A stretch of 37,795 bases of DNA from an uncultured Lachnospiraceae bacterium (GCA_902785985.1 CADABA010000002.1:1-37795); one strand, 5' to 3'; counted from the first letter of the stretch, positions 14,871-22,525 are shown. The notes: a model not told the origin generated them from the letters alone. Translations and numbers: made by a program.

Positions 14871-16365
14871 AGATGAAACCTCCGGATGAGAGGGGTGCCT
14901 GGCCGACGAGCGGCAGCAGCATCAGGATGATCACATATACCAGGATGCGTACAGCGAAATTCGCACTGCGGATCCTGCCGGCGACATCGACGCCCCGCTC
15001 CTTCAGAACACTGACGATAAAGACGATAATGCAGCCGACCGCAATGACAAGGATGGCTGTCGGTGCCTTAAAGGACGCCGCGACCGTACCGATGTCGATC
15101 TCAAGGAGCTGCGACGGCTCGAACTTTGTGAAGCAGTTGCGGATCATGATGAGCGCGTCCTTAAAGCCGTTGCCCATGTCAAAGAAGAAGCTGATGAGAA
15201 CAAGGATAAATGTCCGGACGATCTGGAATACATAGAACCACCGGGTATCCTTCGTGATCTTCAGCTTTTTTTTCATTTCACGGTACTGCGGTGCAAGAAG
15301 ACCGCTCAGACCTATAATAAATCCGTTGTAGAGACCGTAGGCAATGTACTTCCAGGCAGCTCCGTGCCAGATACCGACGATCAGAAAGACGATGACGTTC
15401 GCGATGCAGATCGGAAGGGCGCGTCCTGTCTGCTTGCCGAAGGTCTTTTTTGACCACTTACCGAAGCGGCCCATCCATTTCGACAGGGAGATCGGGTAAA
15501 AGACGTAATCCTTCATCCAGGTGCCGAGCGTGATGTGCCATCTGTGCCAGAAATCGGTGATGCTGACCGCGAAATACGGCTGGCGGAAATTTTCGTCCAT
15601 GGTCACGCCGAAGAGGTCCGCGATGCCGATCACGACATCGATTCCGCCGGAAAAATCCATATAGAGCTGGATCGCGTAGAAGACCGTTGCGAAAAGAGCC
15701 ACGCCGTCGTAAGTCTGATATTCTTTGAACAGCGGGTTCACAAAATAAAGCGCGTTATCCGCGATGACCATCTTTTTGAAAAAACCCCAGAGGATGCGCT
15801 GGAAGCCGCGCTCGAAGCGGCCCAGATCGAAGCTGTGCTCTTCGTAGAGCTGATGGGCGAGCTTTGAGTAGCGTCCGATCGGTCCCTGCAGGATCTGCGG
15901 GAAGAAGGAGACGAACAGCGCGAACCGGAAGAGGTTCTTTTCAGCGGTCGTCCGCTTCCAGCAGATGTCGAGCAGATACCCCATCGACTGGAATGTGTAA
16001 AATGAAATGCCCAGCGGCAGAGCCCAGGAGAACTGGAGAATGCTTGTGTGGAACAGATCATTGATATTTACGATAAGGAAATTTGTATATTTCAGGACAG
16101 CCAGAATACCGAAATTAAAGAGCAGCGTTAAGGCAACGATCAGTCTCCGCTTTTTGTTCTCTTCCGTCTTCTCGAGCATAAGTCCGGCGTACCAGGTCGT
16201 CAGGGTCGTAGCGGCGATAAAGACGACGAGACCTCTGCTGTTCGTGATATAGTACACATAGCTTATGACGAGCAGCCAGAGCCACTGGATTTTTTTTGGA
16301 ATGACATAATATATTAAGAGCGATAAAGCGACAAAAAGGACAAATAGAAATGAATTGAGCCCCAT
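14857..16365 (-). CDS. MBOAT-family membrane O-acyltransferase (AlgI/DltB-like)
   Basis: A 502-residue polytopic protein that in this family moves acyl groups across the membrane to a polysaccharide or lipid acceptor. Landmarks are FYTFQSMGYLLD, FFPQILQGPIGRY, the TDFWHRWHITLGTWMKDY loop and the active-site His in VGIWHGAAWKYIAYG. Around 11 hydrophobic helices are visible. I set the start at 16365, with AAAGGA six bases upstream, rather than the 38-residue longer form at 16476. It is followed by the overlapping SGNH protein. AlgI-type members usually carry acetyl groups; DltB-type carry D-alanine from DltC, which is absent here, so acetylation of an envelope glycan is the more likely role. 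Confidence 0.9.
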   Translation of the reverse strand: MGLNSFLFVLFVALSLLIYYVIPKKIQWLWLLVISYVYYITNSRGLVVFIAATTLTTWYAGLMLEKTEENKKRRLIVALTLLFNFGILAVLKYTNFLIVNINDLFHTSILQFSWALPLGISFYTFQSMGYLLDICWKRTTAEKNLFRFALFVSFFPQILQGPIGRYSKLAHQLYEEHSFDLGRFERGFQRILWGFFKKMVIADNALYFVNPLFKEYQTYDGVALFATVFYAIQLYMDFSGGIDVVIGIADLFGVTMDENFRQPYFAVSITDFWHRWHITLGTWMKDYVFYPISLSKWMGRFGKWSKKTFGKQTGRALPICIANVIVFLIVGIWHGAAWKYIAYGLYNGFIIGLSGLLAPQYREMKKKLKITKDTRWFYVFQIVRTFILVLISFFFDMGNGFKDALIMIRNCFTKFEPSQLLEIDIGTVAASFKAPTAILVIAVGCIIVFIVSVLKERGVDVAGRIRSANFAVRILVYVIILMLLPLVGQAPLSSGGFIYAQF

Positions 16366-16571
16366 GAGTTTTCCTTTCATGTTCCTGGTCTGGACGCATA
16401 GTATGATTAGTATACCATAAAAGAAATGAGAATGTTCTTCATTATCGTTAAGAAAGATTTGAAGTTTGTTTAACAATTGGGGATTTCGGACCTGCGGGGG
16501 AGGGATGAGAAGGCCGACCGGTAAAATCTTCCCGGGACGATCACCCAGTGCGAGCGGGAGCGTCCCGACGT
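16366..16571. other. Upstream region of the MBOAT gene
   Basis: A minus-strand -10-like TATACT occupies 16414-16409, about 45 bases upstream of the MBOAT start, with no good -35. The remaining sequence is GC-rich with GGGACG/CGTCCC pairing near 16534-16566. No gene is seen. Confidence 0.4.
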
Positions 16572-16618
16572 GGAAATATTTATTCCGGGAGCCTTAAAGT
16601 GAAGGATGTGGGAAGTTT
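16572..16618 (+). repeat. Family B element, copy 2 (3' half)
   Basis: A small hairpin GGAAATATTTATTCC is followed by the conserved CCGGGAGCCTTAAAGTGAAGG and GTGGGAAGTTTT. The 5' arm and GGTGGCGACC block are not recognisable, so the copy is truncated or diverged. It lies 122 bases upstream of the 33-residue gene. Confidence 0.7.
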
Positions 16619-16650
16619 TAGTTACTGAAATCCCCATACAAATGTTCGAA

Positions 16651-16692
16651 TACATGAGCCGTTGTCCGTCTCGGTGGACAGCGGCTCATGTA
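16651..16692 (+). other. Strong hairpin upstream of the 33-residue gene
   Basis: TACATGAGCCG pairs perfectly with CGGCTCATGTA, with additional inner pairing TTGTCC/GGACAG around a short loop. No U-tract follows, so it may be a leader structure or processing signal rather than a terminator. Confidence 0.55.
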
Positions 16693-16739
16693 CAGTATAG
16701 ACATCAAAGACAAACTGATGATCGGGAGGAGGAATCTTC

Positions 16740-16841
16740 ATGAAAGGATATTCAACAGAAAGCGGATACATGGGGCTGGTCGAAGGCAGATATATGTTAT
16801 TTGCTTCAGAGGAGGATTACCGGGATTATATGGAGGACTGA
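16740..16841 (+). CDS. Tiny 33-residue protein
   Basis: This open frame is only 33 codons but has a GGGAGGAGG box at 16724-16732 at good distance from ATG. The product starts MKGYSTESGYMGLVEG and contains RYMLFASEEDYRDYME; it is rich in Tyr, Glu and Asp. I recall very similar tiny proteins in other Clostridia, which is memory and not a search result. There is no membrane segment or signal peptide. Function is unknown. It has its own leader with a family B element and a strong hairpin, and is followed by a reversed family A repeat and another small gene. Confidence 0.7.
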   Translation: MKGYSTESGYMGLVEGRYMLFASEEDYRDYMED

Positions 16842-16901
16842 CGGAAGGAGACCGGGCGGTCTGCCATTCCGGAGGTGTTCCTGATAAAGGGGGAACGTTT
16901 A

Positions 16902-16995
16902 TTCTTCCTCGCGCAATACTCGCGACTTCAGTCGTGGGATACGCGCGCAAAGTGAAGCTTGCCTTCATCGTGAGTACGATCTCGCGATGAAGAAT
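16902..16995 (-). repeat. Family A repeat, copy 3 (reverse orientation)
   Basis: It reads CTCGCGCAATACTCGCGACT, then GTCGTGGGATACGCGCGCAA, and ends TCTCGCGATGAAGAAT. It is the inverse of the copies at 1866 and 20641 and lies between two small plus-strand genes. Confidence 0.75.
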
Positions 16996-17024
16996 AAATC
17001 AGTTATGGTACGGGGAGGTAAATT

Positions 17025-17240
17025 ATGTCGTTTAACAGAGAAGAATCAAGAGCTGTGCTGATTATCAGCGAGCAGGGACGGACAGCCGGCTTCAGGGACA
17101 GGAGAAGCGGGACGTTCAGAGCGGTCTGCCAGATCAGCACACCGCTCGACGTCGATGAATTTATGGATACTTTCAATGTGAGCGTCCTGACAATTGAATG
17201 CAGGACCGGGCTGTGCCCGAAAGAAGCGGCGGCTGCATGA
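17025..17240 (+). CDS. Small protein of unknown function (71 residues)
   Basis: GGGGAGG six bases before ATG supports translation. The 71-residue product begins MSFNREESRAVLIISEQGRT and ends with two cysteines in TIECRTGLCPKEAAAA. No membrane segment, signal peptide or known domain is visible. The pattern of alternating hydrophobic strands (AVLIIS, TFRAVCQIS, SVLTIEC) could be a small alpha/beta fold. It shares direction with the 33-residue gene 184 bases upstream, but a REP-like hairpin lies between them, so co-transcription is uncertain. Confidence 0.5.
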   Translation: MSFNREESRAVLIISEQGRTAGFRDRRSGTFRAVCQISTPLDVDEFMDTFNVSVLTIECRTGLCPKEAAAA

Positions 17241-17295
17241 GTGCTGCACGCACCTGCTCCTGCCCATCTCAGCGGCGGTTTTCCCGCACTGAGTC

Positions 17296-17357
17296 CAGGA
17301 ACGCTTCACGTTCTTGCCGTACCGTGTACGCGGCGGAAAGAACGTGAGGCGTTCCTG
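17296..17357. terminator. Long hairpin between convergent genes
   Basis: CAGGAACGC with TTCACGTTCTT pairs with AAGAACGTGA and GCGTTCCTG across a GC-rich loop. It lies between the plus-strand 71-residue gene and the minus-strand anti-sigma gene, so a terminator role is plausible despite lacking a long U-tract. The outer arms are the same hairpin type as at 2863 and 11939. Confidence 0.5.
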
Positions 17358-17395
17358 ATAGAAATATTCGAGTTATGTCCGGTCCGGCGAAGCAG

Positions 17396-18250
17396 TCATG
17401 AACGGGCAGTGTATGTGCCGTCGGTCGAGACGGCCCCCGTCTCTACCTGCGAACCGGCCTCATCGAGTGTCACAGCCTCTCCGGTGAAAAGGTCGACCGT
17501 GACAGTCAGTATTTCCTTTGCTCCGTTTTCCGCATTCCGGGTGACGGTCAGACTGATCGTTTCGGGGGTTGCTTCCTGCAGTTCGACCACACAGTCACTT
17601 CCATAATAATCGCGGAAGGCGTTCATAACTGAATCAGAAGAGAATTGTGCCTCGGGAGATGCTGCTTCCGCGGAAGGGTTTTCTGCCTTGGGAGATGCTG
17701 CTTCCGCGGAAGAATTTTCTTCCTCGGAAGAGGCGGCTCCCCCGGCAGAGTTTTCTTCTTCGGGAGAAGCGGCTCCCCTGGCAGAGTTTTCTTCCCCGGA
17801 AGAGGGTGCTTCCGCATAAGGCCTGGGGGTCCCCTCAAGTCCATTGTCCTGCATATTCGTTTCCGGAGCGCCGCTGGAATGATACATTTCCGTGTCAGAC
17901 CCATGCATGTCTTCGAACATCTGTGTCCCGGCGGCTGTCTGTGATTTTCCGAAATTGATCCGGATAAAGGGGACGGCGATGAGCAGTGTCAGGGCAGCGG
18001 CAGCAGCAACCGTCATGAAGCTGATCAGGCTGCGGGACATGCTCTTTCGGAATCCCGGTCTTTCGGAAGATTTCGCACGGGACTTCAGAGAGGCAGGCTC
18101 GCCTACTTCTGCAAGTTCCGGACGGTCTTTCTGGATAAATTCCGGACGGTCCCGGTATGTGTCAAGGTCTGCCTCTTCAACTGCCTGCAGGATGCGGGAA
18201 CGGCTCGCATCATCCATATGAAGTTTTTTATATTGATCACTCAAAATCAT
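17396..18250 (-). CDS. Probable membrane anti-sigma factor with repeat linker
   Basis: A 284-residue single-pass membrane protein. Residues 1-70 are cytoplasmic and charged, residues 73-96 (LISFMTVAAAAALTLLIAVP) span the membrane, 150-209 are a Glu/Ser/Ala repeat linker, and 207-284 form a small extracytoplasmic domain rich in beta strands (VELQEATPETISLTVTRN). It overlaps the upstream ECF sigma gene by 14 bases, the classic arrangement of a sigma factor with its anti-sigma partner. No zinc-binding ZAS His-Cys motif is visible, so binding to sigma is inferred from context. AAGGAGG lies three bases before ATG, rather close; a TTG six bases downstream is an alternative start. Confidence 0.72.
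   Translation of the reverse strand: MILSDQYKKLHMDDASRSRILQAVEEADLDTYRDRPEFIQKDRPELAEVGEPASLKSRAKSSERPGFRKSMSRSLISFMTVAAAAALTLLIAVPFIRINFGKSQTAAGTQMFEDMHGSDTEMYHSSGAPETNMQDNGLEGTPRPYAEAPSSGEENSARGAASPEEENSAGGAASSEEENSSAEAASPKAENPSAEAASPEAQFSSDSVMNAFRDYYGSDCVVELQEATPETISLTVTRNAENGAKEILTVTVDLFTGEAVTLDEAGSQVETGAVSTDGTYTARS
17633..17803 (-). repeat. About 36-bp in-frame tandem repeat in the anti-sigma linker
   Basis: Four to five units encode 12-residue segments of the type SPEEENSAGGAA, SSEEENSSAEAA, SPKAENPSAEAA. The plus strand shows GATGCTGCTTCCGCGGAAG twice. Confidence 0.85.
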
Positions 18251-19046
18251 ATTCCTCCTTCAGGATATCCTTCAGCCGTTTCCGTGCACGGGACAGATCA
18301 GAGCGCACTGTAGTCTCCCTGCGGTCCAGGACAACAGCGATCTGGGATGTGCTGTAGCCTTCCCAGTAAAAGAGATAGATACTCTCGCGCATGTTCTCCG
18401 GCAGCTTCCGTACAGCGTCCAGAAGATAGCTGTGATCCTCCTTCGATGGAGCGGCCAGCCGTTCTGAGAGAGTTTCGTCGAGATCTGCGTGTCTGCGGTA
18501 GCGGTTATAACGAAGGCGGTTCATGCTCAGGTTACGGGCGGTAGTAAGCAGCCATGCCCTTGCGTGGGCATCGTTTGCAAAGACCGGGGCATTCAGGAGA
18601 TACGCGATCATGGTATCCTGAAGGATTTCCTCGGCATCCTGCCTGTTCTGCATGTAAGTATAGGCAAAAGAAAGGATGCTGTCTCCGAATCTGCGCATGA
18701 GCATGTCGGCATTCCGGTTCAGCTCGGCGCGGGAAGGGGGGACGGATCTCTGCTGAGCGCTTTCACCGAATGCAGCCTTTCGGCCGGAATCGGCCATCCC
18801 GCTTACAGAGTTTTCCCTGTCTGAATCGATACTTCCACTGAAATAAATTCTTTTGCTTAATGGATTTTCAGCTTCGCTGAAATTTCCTCTCCTGTTTAAA
18901 AAGTTTTTTACATCGGAGGAGAGTCTGCTCTCCGAAATGTAAATAAGGAATATCTTTTTCAGGATGAGGAACGGAGAAAGGAGCCTGTCCGGAAAGCGTC
19001 CTTCGCAATCGGCTCTGTTATTAAGTAGAATTGTCTTTCCTGTCAT
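18237..19046 (-). CDS. RNA polymerase ECF sigma factor with N-terminal extension
   Basis: The last 165 residues are a standard ECF sigma factor: region 2 (about 105-175, with ILSFAYTYMQNRQDAEEILQ and the ARAWLLTTARNLSMNRLR helix) and region 4 (about 205-265, LPENMRESIYLFYWEGYSTS and ATTVRSDLSRARKRLKD-like helix). The frame continues about 100 residues upstream with no conserved features. The start is unclear: ATG 19046 has an AGGTG box, ATG 18797 would give a 186-residue protein with a poor box. The stop overlaps the anti-sigma start, so the two are co-translated. ECF factors of this type typically answer envelope stress and autoregulate. Confidence 0.82.
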   Translation of the reverse strand: MTGKTILLNNRADCEGRFPDRLLSPFLILKKIFLIYISESRLSSDVKNFLNRRGNFSEAENPLSKRIYFSGSIDSDRENSVSGMADSGRKAAFGESAQQRSVPPSRAELNRNADMLMRRFGDSILSFAYTYMQNRQDAEEILQDTMIAYLLNAPVFANDAHARAWLLTTARNLSMNRLRYNRYRRHADLDETLSERLAAPSKEDHSYLLDAVRKLPENMRESIYLFYWEGYSTSQIAVVLDRRETTVRSDLSRARKRLKDILKEEYDFE

Positions 19047-19322
19047 ATATTAATACACCTGTGATTTCTAAAATGCTGCGGTGAATCGGAAACTGAAATT
19101 ACAGTTCCGCGTGCAGGGACAGCTGCAAAACCATATTGCAGGCTCCCGGCTGCGGATCCAGACGCAGACATGATGTTATATGCCGGAACCTGCGCGGCGA
19201 GAACGGAATTTCTGCGTGCGTTCCATACGTTCCTATGGTATCATCTTCAGAGGGAACTGGCAAACGCTCTGTTGTTCAATCGGCATAATAAGACGGCGCA
19301 GTATAAGGGGATCCTTAAGAGT
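19047..19322. other. Divergent spacer between sigma and BMP-like genes
   Basis: It contains a CGGAAACTG/CAGTTCCG hairpin near 19087-19109 and no credible gene. The open frame from 19170 continues into the lipoprotein gene but lacks a signal peptide and ribosome site at that start. Promoters could not be set with confidence. Confidence 0.4.
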
Positions 19323-20252
19323 ATGGGAAAGAGCAGCTTAAGACATAACAATCGGGGTATGGTCCGGCGGGTCTTTCCTGCCTTCTTTTTAGCGGCGGCA
19401 TGCATTTTTTCCGCCTGCGGAAATGCAGGGAACAGCATTCCGTCCGACAGCTCGCACACGGCAGAGGCGGAGGAACCCGGCCCGGCTGTCCTTCTTGTCA
19501 CCGACAGCGAGATTGCTGAGGATTCAATAGAGGACAGAGCGAGGAACGGGATCGGGGATTTCCTGAAAAAGCATCCGTCGGCTACCCTGGAGGAGCTGGT
19601 GGAGACAGATGCGAAGAAGGCGGTATCACAGGCATCCGGATATGACGCGGCGGTCTTCGTGGGATCTTCATTTGCCGGGATCGGAGAAGCGGCCGGAAAG
19701 CAGAAGGACAGCTGCTTTATCGTCGTCGATACGACAATCGGGAATGCGAAGGATGAGGTCCTCTCGCTCCCGAATGTCTGCACCGTCACTTTTCGCGCGG
19801 AGGAAGAAGGCTTTCTGGCAGGAGCTGCCGCAGCGCTCTCTCCGGAGGCGGACCGGGTGACCGCGAATCTTGACCGTGAAGATCCGGACGGCACTCTTCT
19901 GGAGGGGTTTGCCGATGGTCTGGAATATGCATCGGACACATACGGAGCGGAGAATATCGATTTTGAGATCGCGGACGTGAAGACCGACGGGGACGGCGTT
20001 ACGATCATGGATGATCAGGATCAGATCATCACACGGATCCGCAGGGATCCGCAGGGAATCGTAGCGGAGGAACTTGAAAAGGTCCTGGCCGGAACGTTCC
20101 GCGGACAGGATCTGATCGTAGGTGTTAAGGAAGGCTGCATCGGTTATATCTCGGAGGACGGGAAGCATCTTCTCACAGCGGATGCGCTGCGGAAGCTCAA
20201 GCTGACAAAAGACATGATCGCCACGGAAGAGCCGTACGGGAGAATAACGTGA
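19323..20252 (+). CDS. BMP/PnrA-like lipoprotein, internally shortened
   Basis: A 309-residue lipoprotein with basic N-terminus, hydrophobic segment and lipobox FSAC (Cys32). The remainder resembles BMP-family substrate-binding proteins of nucleoside ABC transporters: VLLVTDSEIAEDSI, YDAAVFVGSSFAGIGEAAGK, FIVVDTTIG, PNVCTVTFRAEEEGFLAGA and, near the end, VLAGTFRGQDLIVGVKEGCIG. The part between about 225 and 245 is much shorter than in typical members; the GSFxD and ADVIFxVAGxxGxG region appears missing, so ligand binding may be altered or lost. No permease or ATPase gene is adjacent. ATG 19323 has AAGGGG at 19305-19310; ATG 19359 is an alternative. Confidence 0.7.
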   Translation: MGKSSLRHNNRGMVRRVFPAFFLAAACIFSACGNAGNSIPSDSSHTAEAEEPGPAVLLVTDSEIAEDSIEDRARNGIGDFLKKHPSATLEELVETDAKKAVSQASGYDAAVFVGSSFAGIGEAAGKQKDSCFIVVDTTIGNAKDEVLSLPNVCTVTFRAEEEGFLAGAAAALSPEADRVTANLDREDPDGTLLEGFADGLEYASDTYGAENIDFEIADVKTDGDGVTIMDDQDQIITRIRRDPQGIVAEELEKVLAGTFRGQDLIVGVKEGCIGYISEDGKHLLTADALRKLKLTKDMIATEEPYGRIT

Positions 20253-20293
20253 CGGACAGGGAATGAATTAAGAGCCGGTCTTATCGGGAGAAA

Positions 20294-20352
20294 ATTCACT
20301 TTGCGCATGCATCTCACGATGAAAATCACGGGAATTCTGCGCCAGAGATTGA
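20294..20352 (+). repeat. Family A repeat, copy 4 (variant tail)
   Basis: TTCACTTTGCGCATGCATCT is followed by CACGATGAAAATCACGGGAA and TTCTGCGCCAGAGATT. It ends 20 bases before the next small gene. Confidence 0.7.
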
Positions 20353-20371
20353 ACGTACAGGAGAAATTGAA

Positions 20372-20566
20372 ATGCTTAATCTTTTATATGCACTCGTTAC
20401 ATTATGTGCGGTGATGATTGCCGTGGGGATGTTTTTTTTGGCAGTTACCATGATCAAGCCGCTCCCTTTCATCACGATACGCCAGTGCGGGAAGATCATC
20501 TTACTCTCGCTCATGGGAATGATCCTGTGTGTGACGTTCATCATGATGGCGGCTCCGGGCTCATGA
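20372..20566 (+). CDS. Small membrane protein (64 residues)
   Basis: AGGAG eight bases before ATG supports translation. The product has two hydrophobic helices (about 4-28 and 39-60) joined by a short basic loop, PLPFITIRQCGK. It has no recognised domain. It lies 330 bases upstream of mrpE, on the same strand but before the Mrp promoter and separated by a family A repeat, so it may be transcribed separately. A small accessory subunit of the antiporter complex is possible but not shown. Confidence 0.6.
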   Translation: MLNLLYALVTLCAVMIAVGMFFLAVTMIKPLPFITIRQCGKIILLSLMGMILCVTFIMMAAPGS

Positions 20567-20640
20567 GCAGGCAGAGAAGCGGACAGTGAAGGACCGCTTT
20601 CCCGCCGATATTCGGCGTATGGACCATGCGCCGATGCGGG

Positions 20641-20720
20641 ATCGTACTCACGATGAAGGCAGGAATCACTTTGCGCGTGTATCTCACGACTGAAGCCGCG
20701 TGTATTGCGCGATGAAGAAA
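20641..20720 (+). repeat. Family A repeat, copy 5
   Basis: It reads ATCGTACTCACGATGAAGGC, then CTTTGCGCGTGTATCTCACG and TGTATTGCGCGATGAAGAA, and is the closest forward counterpart of the reversed copy at 16902. Confidence 0.75.
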
Positions 20721-20795
20721 TAGAATATTATAAAGGAAAGAAAGATCATCGACCGTATCAGAAAGCCCCTGTATATGATCCGGCCGGTGATTTTC

Positions 20796-20823
20796 TTGCA
20801 TTTTACTGTAAACGTGCTACAAT
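20796..20823 (+). promoter_or_regulatory. Sigma-A promoter of the Mrp/Mbh-like operon
   Basis: TTGCAT (20796-20801), a 16-base spacer and TACAAT (20818-20823) precede mrpE by about 73 bases. The leader holds a TTGGC/GCCAA hairpin at 20834-20849. Confidence 0.65.
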
Positions 20824-20896
20824 AAATGCGATTTGGCGCCGGTGCCAAAAAGGGAACCCGAACGCACGCAGGCAAATTTCGTTGAGGTCTTATATT

Positions 20897-21352
20897 ATGG
20901 CAATTCTCTTTTTTCTGCTGTGGATCATTTTTAACGGCAGGGTGACCTCGGAAATCGTTCTTTTTGGAATTGCGATCTCCGTGCTCCTCACCCTGTTCAT
21001 CTGTAAGGTCTTCGGATATTCTCTTCAGAAAGAGATGAAGCTTCTCAAAAATCTTCCCATCATTGCCCTCTACTGTGCAAATCTGATCGTTGAGATCATA
21101 AAGGCTTCCTTCAGCGTAATGAAGGTCGCATTTGATCCGCACGCCAGGCCGGAGCCGGTCGTCGTGGAGTTTCGATCCGGTCTTGAGGGAGATCTCATGA
21201 ATGTTATCCTTGCAAATTCCATAACGCTCACCCCGGGTACGATCACGATCTTTCAGGAGAAAGATCATTTTGTCGTGCATGCGCTGAAAGAGGAGTATGC
21301 CGAAGGAATCGAGAGTTCTTCATTCGTCACTCTTTTAAGGAGGTTCAAATGA
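20897..21352 (+). CDS. mrpE: Na+/H+ antiporter subunit E (MrpE/MnhE, MbhA-like)
   Basis: A 151-residue membrane protein in the MnhE family. The N-terminus MAILFFLLWIIFNG and the core block LTPGTITIFQEKDHFVVHAL are characteristic; two membrane segments are followed by a cytoplasmic domain. The start is set by GAGGT at 20885-20889 and by family length; the frame is open for 64 more codons upstream but these lie over the promoter. It is the first gene of the antiporter cluster, and its stop overlaps the mrpF start (ATGA). In Mrp and Mbh complexes this subunit is part of the small scaffold module and is needed for assembly. Confidence 0.88.
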   Translation: MAILFFLLWIIFNGRVTSEIVLFGIAISVLLTLFICKVFGYSLQKEMKLLKNLPIIALYCANLIVEIIKASFSVMKVAFDPHARPEPVVVEFRSGLEGDLMNVILANSITLTPGTITIFQEKDHFVVHALKEEYAEGIESSSFVTLLRRFK

Positions 21353-21660
21353 CTCTGGAAAATGCATACCGGCTCCTTAATTCGGGTGCGCTGATCGTCC
21401 TGTCGCTCCTTCTCGCTGTCATGCTGATCCGTTCCATCATGGGACCGGGAGTTACGGACAGGATCCTGTGCATCAATATGATCGGGACCATGATCATCGC
21501 GAGTCTTGCGATCCTGTCGTCATTGCTTGATGAGAGTTATCTTCTGGATGTCGCGCTGATCTATACGATGATCAGCTTTGTCTCCGTACTGGTCCTTGCG
21601 AGCGTGTATATTCCGCAGGACCCGAAGCGGAAGAAGTTCGGAAAGGGGGAGGAGAAATGA
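21349..21660 (+). CDS. mrpF: Na+/H+ antiporter subunit F (MrpF/MnhF, MbhB-like)
   Basis: A 103-residue protein with three membrane helices, typical for MnhF. The conserved segment VMLIRSIMGPGVTDRILCIN is present near residues 24-43 and a second helix pair follows with YLLDVALIYTMISFVSVL. It overlaps mrpE by four bases and is itself overlapped by mrpG, so the three are translationally coupled. It belongs to the small-subunit module around the ion-translocating subunits. Confidence 0.88.
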   Translation: MTLENAYRLLNSGALIVLSLLLAVMLIRSIMGPGVTDRILCINMIGTMIIASLAILSSLLDESYLLDVALIYTMISFVSVLVLASVYIPQDPKRKKFGKGEEK

Positions 21661-21974
21661 CAGGATGGATCCGATTCTTTATATCAGCCGTCTTTATTGT
21701 GACAGGCCTTGTCTCCTTTGCGGCCGGCGTCATCGGAAACTGCCGGTTCGGATATGTCATGAACCGTGTTCATGCAGGGGGAATCGGCGATACGCAGGGG
21801 CTCTTTTTCATTGTGATGGGACTTGCCGTCGGGGAGGGGAGCGTCATGGATATTCTGAAGCTCATTCTGCTCGTCGTTTTTCTGTGGAACACATCGCCGG
21901 TCTCCTCACATTTTTTGAGTCAGGTCGAATATTACACAAATCCGAATCTCTATGACCACATGAAGAGAAAATAA
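21657..21974 (+). CDS. mrpG: Na+/H+ antiporter subunit G (MrpG/MnhG, MbhC-like)
   Basis: A 105-residue protein with three membrane helices of the MnhG/PhaG family. The RFGYVMNRVHAGGIGDTQG stretch corresponds to the family pattern of a loop with Arg-His-Ala between helices 1 and 2. It overlaps mrpF by four bases and ends 17 bases before the DUF4040 gene. It completes the E-F-G module that opens Mbh-like clusters. Confidence 0.87.
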   Translation: MTGWIRFFISAVFIVTGLVSFAAGVIGNCRFGYVMNRVHAGGIGDTQGLFFIVMGLAVGEGSVMDILKLILLVVFLWNTSPVSSHFLSQVEYYTNPNLYDHMKRK

Positions 21975-21991
21975 AAGGACGGAGAACCCTT

Positions 21992-22525
21992 ATGCAACTT
22001 GCGGAAATAGTCAGAATCATTCTGCTGATCCTGCTCATCGGATGCGCCGTCGCGGTCAATCTGACCCCGAGCCTTCTGCAGGCAGTCATCATATTCATGT
22101 CCTACAGCTCGATCATGTGCGTACTCTGGGTACTCATGGAGTCCCCGGATCTTGCCATCACCGAGGCGGCTGTCGGAGCCGGAATCAGCGGTATTCTTTT
22201 TATGGTGACGCTGAAGAAGATCCGGAGAGAGGATGAGGCGGAGCCCGGGGAAATCGGGGATGTGCCCCTGGAGGAACTTCTCGAACGCGAGGAGTTCTCG
22301 GGTGTCTGGGAGACGGCAATCGGTCACACAGACCTCAGGGGCAGGCGTATGGAGAAATTCCATAAGAGGAACAGGGACGCCCGGGAGAAAAAAGCTTCAG
22401 CGGGACCGGAAAAGACAGGCAGTACATTCATGACCGCCTCATCGGAAGTTCCGGAGCAGGGGAAGAGCGGCAGAAACGGGAAGAAGGGCGGTACGAAGCG
22501 CCGCAGAAAGGGAGGCCGCCGATGA
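21992..22525 (+). CDS. DUF4040/MbhD-like subunit with long basic C-terminal tail
   Basis: The first 80 residues form the DUF4040 domain found in MbhD and in the middle of MrpA: three helices including AVNLTPSLLQAVIIFMSYSS and ESPDLAITEAAVGAGISG. The acidic EAAVGAG segment is conserved in the family. Residues 80-177 are a hydrophilic tail, first acidic (EREEFSGVW), then strongly basic (GKKGGTKRRRKGGRR). Such a tail is not normal for this short subunit and may dock a cytoplasmic partner. It overlaps the following MbhE-MrpB gene by four bases. Confidence 0.8.
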   Translation: MQLAEIVRIILLILLIGCAVAVNLTPSLLQAVIIFMSYSSIMCVLWVLMESPDLAITEAAVGAGISGILFMVTLKKIRREDEAEPGEIGDVPLEELLEREEFSGVWETAIGHTDLRGRRMEKFHKRNRDAREKKASAGPEKTGSTFMTASSEVPEQGKSGRNGKKGGTKRRRKGGRR

